Shown here: positions 17,520 to 22,675 of the stretch, piece by piece
How positions within the stretch are numbered: the first letter of the stretch is position 1
Layout: every line of letters begins with the position of its first letter
From: Trichomonas tenax
Lineage: Eukaryota > Parabasalia > Trichomonadida > Trichomonadidae
Assembly (NCBI GenBank): GCA_023091735.1
Contig: JALKBU010000845.1
Location: 1 to 22,675 of the forward strand
Length of the DNA: 22,675 bases
Direction: 5' to 3'
The notes under the pieces: model-generated
The model's input: only the letters and a program-made list of their open reading frames with translations
Database searches by the model: none
What the model was told of the DNA's origin: nothing
Position numbers and translations under genes: made by a program

Positions 17520-18518
17520 ATGCAAAAAATCCAAAAAGCGGTTTTCACAATGAAAAGAAACATTCAACAGAAGTTTCAAGAAGAGAATCAAGAGGAAGTG
17601 ATCCATCCTCTCGGAAACATAGACAACTACTCTTTGACCTCCAACAGAATCGGCCGCGGAAAGTACTCAAACGTGTTTTCCGGCCACATTATCGAATCTA
17701 AAATTCCTATTGTCGTGAAAGTGCTAAATCCAGTCCGCATGCCGAAAATCAACCGCGAAATCGCGATTTTGAACGTTCTCAGAGATTGTCCAAATATTTC
17801 AAGATTAATTGATGTGTGCAAAGACCCAGATTCGGGCCGCATTTCGCTGATCCTCAACTACGCGGAGAACAACGACGTCAAGTATTTGTTCGGAAAAATG
17901 ACATCGAGAGACATCGCGCTTTATATTTACGGAGTTCTTCGTGCATTGTCATACGCCCACAAGAACGACATCATGCACAGGGATGTGAAGCCTGGCAACA
18001 TAATGTGGAACCAAACAACAAAGCAGGTTTCGTTAATCGATTGGGGATTGGCCGAATTCTACACTCCGGACACCGAATACCAGGTGAGAGTGGCGACGAA
18101 GCACTATAAAGGCCCTGAGCTGCTCCTTGGATACATAAAATACACTCCAAGCCTCGATATTTGGTGTTTAGGTTGCACACTCGCTGGATTGCTTTTCCAC
18201 AAGCTGCCGTTCTTCAACAAGGGCCACGACAACAACGAGCAGATCGAGAGGATGTGCATTTACCTCGGAGGACAGGCGATGCTCGATTACGCGGAAAAAT
18301 ATGAAATTAAGATGAATTCGACACTCAAAGCGAGGCTTTCGGAGCTCAAGGGAACGGGATTCCAGTGCCTTGTCAACGACGACAATAAAAACATTTGCAC
18401 ACCGAAAGCTTTGGATTTGCTGAACAAAATGCTCACGATCGACCACAATTTGCGTCCAACGGCCGATGAAGCGATGAAACACCCGTTCTTCAATGAGATT
18501 CGTGATTCTGTTAAATAG
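17520..18518 (+). CDS. casein kinase II alpha-like protein kinase
   Basis: The frame from 17520 gives 332 residues; M11 (17550) is an equally possible start, since a TCACA initiator-like word immediately precedes it. The kinase domain (about 35-326) is clearly CK2 alpha: IGRGKYSNVF (44-53), K67 in VVKVLNP, E80, HRDVKPGNIMW (153-163), and LIDWGLAEFY (172-181) with the CK2-specific DWG in place of DFG; GPELLLGY and DIWCLGC follow. CK2 phosphorylates Ser/Thr next to acidic residues and is constitutively active. The basic cluster of animal CK2 alpha, PVKKKKIKRE, is here PVRMPKINRE and has lost most lysines, which may weaken acidic-substrate or polyanion binding. No regulatory beta subunit is seen in the window. 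Confidence 0.9.
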   Translation: MQKIQKAVFTMKRNIQQKFQEENQEEVIHPLGNIDNYSLTSNRIGRGKYSNVFSGHIIESKIPIVVKVLNPVRMPKINREIAILNVLRDCPNISRLIDVCKDPDSGRISLILNYAENNDVKYLFGKMTSRDIALYIYGVLRALSYAHKNDIMHRDVKPGNIMWNQTTKQVSLIDWGLAEFYTPDTEYQVRVATKHYKGPELLLGYIKYTPSLDIWCLGCTLAGLLFHKLPFFNKGHDNNEQIERMCIYLGGQAMLDYAEKYEIKMNSTLKARLSELKGTGFQCLVNDDNKNICTPKALDLLNKMLTIDHNLRPTADEAMKHPFFNEIRDSVK

Positions 18519-18599
18519 ATATAAATTTATTGTTTAATTATTTTTTGATTCATATATCATTCTACCCAAATCTTCTATTTCTGTTAAATCTTAATAAGT

Positions 18600-18630
18600 A
18601 TGCGGCGAATACGCAAAAATATAGTGCGTA
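18600..18630 (+). repeat. dispersed repeat, copy 2 (TACGCA/TGCGTA)
   Basis: This is the second copy of the 30-base repeat at 16351-16380, again with TACGCA...TGCGTA as an inverted pair. Each copy lies shortly before a decayed coding-like block whose first recognisable segment includes TTTTTTTCCCC(A/G)TTGA. Confidence 0.6.
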
Positions 18631-18720
18631 TGCTTCGTCATTTACACAGTTTACAAACGCTTTTGCGTAACCTCTCAATTTTAATCAATTTCATTTTTTA
18701 GAATAAAATAGCCATAATAA

Positions 18721-19371
18721 ACGTTTTATAAACAACCATCGAGTTTGCGGGTCACTTTTTGTACGTTATTTAAGTTTTTTTCCCCATTGATGCTATCTTC
18801 GGAATTCTTCAGAGCGTCATACTCTTTGGTTCTTATAAATCAGGATGCAATTCTTCCTTGTTATAAGGAAGAAAATGAAGTCATCATGGTCATTTCTTTT
18901 CAAAGGTTTACATCGAAAAGTGACATAATAAAAAACTTTACTCTAAAAATTAGACTTCCGCCCGTATGAAATGAGGTCTCAAGTAACTCATTGCGCACCT
19001 GAAGCCTAGTTCTTCCATTAAAATTATTATCACAAAAGTTTATTGAGGTTTTTGCAGCCAATTTAGCTTTTCCTTATTTTGTGTACTTTTTGATTTTGTT
19101 TCGACTTGCAAATGCTAGAAATTATCATTATGATGCTGAATCACTCATAGTCTACGAATCAACTCCAGACCTTTGCGACCTATTCACGAATATGGCGCTT
19201 TGCGGGTGATTGTGGGCCTTTTATTACAAAATTAGCCCACAATGAGTAGATAATCTTCTTCTATATATTACAAACGCATCTACATGGCCATTTAAGACAA
19301 TAAATTGTAAGGATAACTGACTAATCAGGTATAATTTGTATATATGTTGATACCAAAATGATTTGGTATAG
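18721..19371 (+). pseudogene. decayed coding-like frame broken only by TGA
   Basis: A single plus frame runs from 18721, just after two TAA codons, to a TAG at 19369-19371. It has no TAA or TAG inside, but six TGA codons at 18967, 19000, 19207, 19243, 19318 and 19348. Its translation is protein-like, for example SYSLVLINQDAILPCYKEEN early on and ARNYHYDAESLIVYESTPD around 19115-19170. Two TGG codons are also present. Genes in this window use TGA as a normal stop (ankyrin, kinase, RING-like), so this is most simply a pseudogene; a source that reads TGA as Trp is a possibility. The family is not recognised. Beyond 19320 it overlaps a minus-strand frame (19325-19522) of similar quality. Confidence 0.4.
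19209..19243. repeat. 9-bp inverted repeat
   Basis: ATTGTGGGC (19209-19217) and GCCCACAAT (19235-19243) are perfect inverted copies with a 17-base AT-rich loop. They lie inside the decayed frame, so they may be incidental. Confidence 0.5.
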
Positions 19372-19522
19372 CACGCTTCAGCATTGGCCTAAGATCTTCT
19401 TTACAATTGCAAATGCAATAATTCAAAATTTCACCCTGCGATTTCGTTGATGGATAACATTCTAATGCTAAAGCATATGCTTTGGCTAACACAAAAATGC
19501 TTAATTTTGTGATCGACTTCAA
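19325..19522 (-). pseudogene. coding-like minus-strand fragment
   Basis: A minus frame of about 66 codons has no ATG start but ordinary composition, including LSIFVLAKAYALALECYPS and ILNYCICNCKEDLRPMLK. It follows a TAA and ends in TGA at 19325. It opposes the end of the plus-strand decayed frame. I do not recognise it; it is probably a remnant of a gene or element. Confidence 0.2.
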
Positions 19523-19640
19523 ATCGAATTATTTGTTGCAAAAAATCTAAAAATATGAATTTAGGAACAATCTCCAAACAATGCCTATGGTGAACAATAA
19601 ATCAAAGCCAGATACAACGGTCTAGCTTTAATTTTTTGGA

Positions 19641-19800
19641 CTTTGCTTTCAGGCAAAAGCCCCCGATAAAAAAATATCAATTTCAACTCATCTTAACATT
19701 TTTTATGTTATGAGAATGTTTTTGGGTTCATGGGGAGGATTTGGGAGGGGCGGAGCCCCTCCCAAGAACCAAGCGCCTCACTTCCGCTTGGCGTGAGGAT
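19641..19800. repeat. GC-rich structured island with nested and interleaved stems
   Basis: In very AT-rich surroundings, this segment holds several complementary pairs: TTTGC/GCAAA (19642-19646 with 19653-19657); GGTTC/GAACC (19725-19729 with 19766-19770) enclosing a perfect 11-bp hairpin TTGGGAGGGGC/GCCCCTCCCAA (19741-19751 with 19755-19765, loop GGA); then CAAGCG/CGCTTG (19770-19775 with 19785-19790) interleaved with CCTCAC/GTGAGG (19776-19781 with 19793-19798). A run of seven T follows at 19800-19806. It may encode a structured RNA or be a small foldback element. Reading frames through it are not coding-like. Confidence 0.6.
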
Positions 19801-19806
19801 TTTTTT

Positions 19807-20154
19807 GCCTAAATTTTTCATCAAAAACAGTCAAAAAGTAAAGCATGGTTAAATCTTAATGATTTTAAAATATATTTTATTAAGGAAATATATTTTTGTT
19901 TTGAATAAATGAGAACTTAAAAAATAGATTTACTCTCTGCTATATTTATTATCTTTATAAGATTTATTGTAATATTTCGATATAAATTAATACAACGAAA
20001 ATAATAAATTATTAATATAATATATAATGTGATTATAGATTTATATAAGAAAACGCTCAAAAATGAAATTTTATTTTGATAAAAATTATTAAAACTTTTC
20101 GAGCTAATTTAATGAAAAATAGGTTACAAAATCATAATGCAATGCATATTTAAA
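19807..20154. other. AT-rich spacer
   Basis: No gene or strong repeat is seen between the structured island and the tandem repeats. Confidence 0.5.
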
Positions 20155-20693
20155 TATTTTTAGAAGAAATATTTTTATGTTTGAAAAATTCTTCATATTT
20201 AGATTGCACATCAATAATGAATGCTAAATTTCAGATTTTAAATTTTGACAAATTCAGAACAGAATATTTCAATAAAATTTTTATAAATTTAGATATAGCA
20301 TAAGAAATGAAATCCAAAAATCAAATAAAACCATTTTTGTCAGTTTAGAATAATTTTATTTTTCAATAATTTCATAATATTTAGCAACTACAAATAATGT
20401 AAATGCCAAATTTACAAAATACCTCAATTTTATTCACAAAACCAAATAATTTCGCAAAATTTCCATAAAATATAGATCTATCATATAGTGAGGACTTTAA
20501 AAAACAAAAATTAATGTCACTTTTTTAAAATTTCTTTTTCAAAAATTTCACGATATTTAGCAATTAAATCATTTGTTAAAGCTAAATTTACAAAATAAAA
20601 CAATTTCTAAAGAAAAATCAAAACATTTCATCAAATATAGATTTGGCATATAGTAAGTACTTTAAAAAACAAAAATAAATGTCACTTTTCCAA
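20155..20693 (+). repeat. three diverged tandem repeats of about 176-182 bp carrying initiator copies
   Basis: Matching words recur in order in three units. ATTTAG begins at 20197, 20379 and 20555 (spacings 182 and 176). A following TTTACAAAATA word is present in units 2 and 3 and diverged in unit 1. ATAGAT...CATA(T/A) words lie near each unit end. Each unit closes with a TGTCA(G/C)TTT word, at 20340, 20517 and 20682 (TCA positions). The last is the initiator of the HMG-box gene, with the ATG 10 bases after its +1. The units are clearly diverged, so the duplication is old. Confidence 0.7.
20682..20690 (+). promoter_or_regulatory. initiator element of the HMG-box gene
   Basis: TCACTTTTC has a +1 A at 20684 and an ATG at 20694. 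An in-frame ATG at 20679 lies upstream of this site and would not be in the transcript, so 20694 is the better start. Confidence 0.6.
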
Positions 20694-21287
20694 ATGGAGT
20701 ATGATCCAAGTGTAGAGTCGCCAATGAGACAGCAGATTCAGACGATGATCGAAAATTCGGCTCAGAAAGTGAAGAGGCCGCTGAACACCTACAATTTGTT
20801 TTATTTAGATCGACAACCGAAATTAAAAGCTGAGAATCCGCTTCTAAATGGGAACGATATATCGCGGCTGGTCGCAAACGAGTGGAAGGAGATGACTTCG
20901 GAGCAGAAAAAGCCTTATAAAGAGAGAGCGACAGAATTATACAATAAATTCAAGCAGGAGAACCCAAATTACCACTACGAGAAGGCCGCGGACAAGAAGG
21001 TCGGCAAAAAGAAGAAAGTTCGTGAAGAAAATTCGATTATTGATAGTTTTAGTTCGTTAAATCCGAATAATCCTTCAACACAGATAATATCGAGCGCCCT
21101 TCTGCTTGCGCAGTTCGTTTTATCGCGAAAAGATGTTCAGAACGATATAATTCAAGCAATTCAACAAGGAAGGTTCTATTTTGAGCCTAACACACCTAAT
21201 TTGCTTCAGCCGATCCAACCGCCGCTTCCCAATCCTAATTACGAACAGATTCCGCACGAAGATCCGATTGTTACTGATTTAGAATAA
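20694..21287 (+). CDS. HMG-box DNA-binding protein, SOX/MAT-like
   Basis: The start at 20694 (197 residues) is chosen because the initiator lies between it and an upstream in-frame ATG. One HMG box covers about 27-96: KRPLNTYNLFYLDRQ, NDISRLVANEWK, then KKPYKERATELY and the closing ENPNYHY. The PNYxY ending resembles the sequence-specific SOX/TCF/MAT class more than the abundant HMGB class. A basic stretch KKVGKKKKVR (101-110) looks like a nuclear localisation signal. The C-terminal half has a hydrophobic helix (about 128-148) and a proline-rich segment with PIQPPLPNPNY. It is likely a nuclear DNA-bending factor or transcriptional regulator; the target is unknown. Confidence 0.88.
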   Translation: MEYDPSVESPMRQQIQTMIENSAQKVKRPLNTYNLFYLDRQPKLKAENPLLNGNDISRLVANEWKEMTSEQKKPYKERATELYNKFKQENPNYHYEKAADKKVGKKKKVREENSIIDSFSSLNPNNPSTQIISSALLLAQFVLSRKDVQNDIIQAIQQGRFYFEPNTPNLLQPIQPPLPNPNYEQIPHEDPIVTDLE

Positions 21288-21501
21288 TTTTGTTTGATAA
21301 ACCAACTGTATGTGACTTTGTTTCCTTTTTTATTCATATAAATATCAAGATATTTTTAAAATAAATCATTTTCATCAATATTCAAAAATATTCCTCGAAA
21401 TTCTTTTAATAGAAAAAATAAAAAAATAATTTTTGGGGTGTTCACCCGTGAAAAGACTTTTTAATATAAGTACGATATAACTATGGATGTTATTCTTCAT
21501 A

Positions 21502-21669
21502 TAGCTGAAGAAAAAAGATAAATGGAAGCAAAAAATGGCTTCAATGATGGGAATATCAAAGCCCTATTGGGAAGTAAGCGTGGATCATCTCCCTATGGAG
21601 TATGTGCACGGTGTTGGCACGTAGACGACATGGGATTTTTCTGATTTAGAGAAGCATTTTAAAATGTAA
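21502..21669 (+). pseudogene. short coding-like fragment with one stop
   Basis: After a TAG, this frame reads about 40 codons (including SKPYWEVSVDHLPMEYVHG), meets a TAG at 21622, and continues (TTWDFSDLEKHFKM) to a TAA at 21667. An ATG lies at 21535. The composition is protein-like and GC-richer than its surroundings. The family is unknown; it is probably a gene remnant. Confidence 0.25.
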
Positions 21670-21749
21670 ACTATTCAAAAAACTAATTAGCGTTTTCAAC
21701 ACCCACAAAAATTAATTATTTATTGACTTTTTACATTAAAAAACGTTCG

Positions 21750-21866
21750 ATGAATTTAATATCAAAATTCAATGCAAAACGATTAAGGGATCGCGCAACT
21801 ATTCAATTTTATTTAAAAAGGGGTGGCACTAAATTAATGAGTGGATTCGCTCAAAGCCTTGATTAA
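21750..21866 (+). CDS. 38-codon small open frame
   Basis: It has an ATG at 21750 and TAA TAA at the end. It reads a basic, protein-like sequence including RLRDRATIQFYLKRGGTKL. No initiator precedes it. It may be a small protein or a fragment of a decayed gene; I favour the latter. Confidence 0.2.
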   Translation: MNLISKFNAKRLRDRATIQFYLKRGGTKLMSGFAQSLD

Positions 21867-22201
21867 TAAAGCATATTAGCTTTGATATTAAATCCATGTG
21901 TTATATTCATCCAATAGATTACAATTTTCGATAAAAGCTAGCAAAATGTCTTTTAATTAAGAGATAATTTTAGATATTTTGTAAAAAATATGGCTTTTAG
22001 ATATTATTGTCTCAGAAATCATTATACCTCTTTCAAGATTATATCACCAATGCTCGTTTATAACTACAAATTGTTTTTTTTGGCAAAATTTCAATTCGCA
22101 AATTTATAACCATTCAGAATTTAAGGCTGAAACCAATACAGTGGACAAGACAAAGGCTTGCAGTATGTATATATTCGGTTATTTATCGTTATCAACAAAA
22201 T

Positions 22202-22339
22202 TCAGAAAAAATACTCGAAATTCATTGCTTCTAAGTAGTCATGGCCAACTGTATATGTCAGCCTATTTTTGATAGTTTCTATTGTGAACTTCTTATCATC
22301 AACTCTTAGATCAGGGTTATTCTCTCGCTCTTTGCCCAT
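22202..22339 (-). CDS. 45-residue minus-strand small open frame
   Basis: It starts at the ATG at 22339 and ends in TGA at 22202-22204. The translation, including DLRVDDKKFTIETIKNRL and GHDYLEAMNFEYFF, has balanced composition unlike the AT-driven frames around it. Upstream on the same strand lies the tandem stem-loop pair, about 10 bases from the ATG. It may be a genuine small gene, the end of a broken one, or part of an element with the stem-loops. The family is not recognised. Confidence 0.3.
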   Translation of the reverse strand: MGKERENNPDLRVDDKKFTIETIKNRLTYTVGHDYLEAMNFEYFF

Positions 22340-22349
22340 ATGATCCAAC

Positions 22350-22425
22350 AGTTAGTAATGAGAAGTTCGCATTGTGTTGACTTTGCCAACACACCGCGAA
22401 CTTCTAAAAGAGACACCATTACGTG
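22350..22425. repeat. structured 76-bp repeat, unit 1
   Basis: AGAAGTTCGC (22361-22370) pairs perfectly with GCGAACTTCT (22396-22405). Inside, TGTGTTG (22373-22379) pairs with CAACACA (22387-22393) around the loop ACTTTGC. Outside, GTAAT (22355-22359) can pair with ATTAC (22418-22422). It begins AGTTAGTAAT, as does unit 2, 76 bases later. Confidence 0.75.
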
Positions 22426-22499
22426 AGTTAGTAATTAGATGTTCGCATCCCTCGTAGCTTCGCCACGAGTTCTGCGAACATCTTTTTATATAATTACTG
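22426..22499. repeat. structured 76-bp repeat, unit 2
   Basis: AGATGTTCGCA (22437-22447) pairs perfectly with TGCGAACATCT (22473-22483). CTCGT (22451-22455) pairs with ACGAG (22465-22469) around AGCTTCGCC. GTAATT (22431-22436) pairs with AATTAC (22492-22497). The architecture repeats unit 1, with paired base changes in both stems. Confidence 0.75.
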
Positions 22500-22675
22500 A
22501 AATCACAAATTACAAAACCAATAATTTATTAATACTAATATTTACGATAGAGTTAATTTTACAAGCTAGGGTCCCCCATATAGAGAATAAATTTTTCATT
22601 TCTTCCAAAAATTAACGTTAAAATTGATTTTGAAACTAATGACTTTATAAAATCTACTATACCAGGTAACCAGAT
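22500..22675. other. AT-rich right edge
   Basis: No gene, RNA or clear repeat is seen to the end of the window. Confidence 0.4.

Larger units (their letters stand above)
21288..22349. other. AT-rich spacer with several small coding-like fragments
   Basis: No intact gene longer than 60 codons is visible. Three short frames with ordinary protein composition are listed separately. The rest is AT-rich. Confidence 0.5.

Noticed and set aside
19770..19798. H-type pseudoknot formed by the interleaved 6-bp stems
   Set aside because: With connecting loops of 0, 3 and 2 bases both stems are unlikely to form together, so alternative hairpins are kept as the reading.
1..22675. CRISPR arrays, rRNA genes, bacterial operons or riboswitches
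   Set aside because: No regularly spaced near-identical repeats with unique spacers, no rRNA core sequences and no bacterial gene organisation are visible; the window is eukaryotic.

Overview
The window looks like nuclear DNA of a parabasalid protist, most likely Trichomonas/Tritrichomonas-like. The genes are intronless eukaryotic genes separated by very AT-rich spacers. Several start codons sit 7 to 30 bases downstream of a TCA(C/T)(T/A) initiator, the classic trichomonad core promoter. The gene content (long ankyrin protein, divergent CMGC kinase, CK2 catalytic subunit, WW-MyTH4-RhoGAP protein, axonemal dynein assembly factor) fits a flagellated, signalling-rich protist. The species is an inference from these features.

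Layout, left to right. 1-876: AT-rich spacer with a decayed coding fragment and a tRNA-like remnant. 877-2187: ankyrin-repeat protein (+). 2188-3108: spacer with a strictly phased 19-bp repeat. 3109-5187: a decayed block with a broken helical-protein gene, a small minus-strand frame and an rve-type integrase relic carrying stops and frameshifts. 5188-6263: AT-rich spacer. 6264-7214: DNAAF1-like LRR protein (-). 7774-8292: PEMT-family membrane methyltransferase (+). 8626-9957: unrecognised all-helical protein (+). 10263-10775: CCCH plus RING-like protein (-). 11275-12414: divergent DYRK/CMGC kinase (+). 12503-12900: small hypothetical gene (-) with an apparent one-base frameshift. 13488-15182: WW-MyTH4-RhoGAP protein (-). 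15183-17519: long spacer with a decayed repeat element and a long inverted repeat. 17520-18518: CK2 alpha-like kinase (+). 18600-19371: a second decayed element whose longest frame is broken only by TGA. 19630-19800: a GC-rich, strongly structured island. 20155-20693: three diverged tandem repeats of about 176 bp ending exactly at the promoter of the HMG-box gene 20694-21287 (+). 21288-22675: decayed spacer with small coding-like fragments and two tandem covarying stem-loops.

The genes form no operon or pathway. The identifiable products cover Rho signalling, kinase signalling, flagellar dynein assembly, phospholipid methylation and transcription. Genes stay GC-richer than the spacers, so decayed coding fragments in the spacers stand out by composition and by stop-poor frames. 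The observations most worth a second look are the covarying stem-loop pair (22350-22499), the TGA-only frame (18721-19371), the promoter-bearing 176-bp tandem repeat and the 19-bp phased array. All calls come from reading the sequence by eye; no alignment, folding or database search was run.
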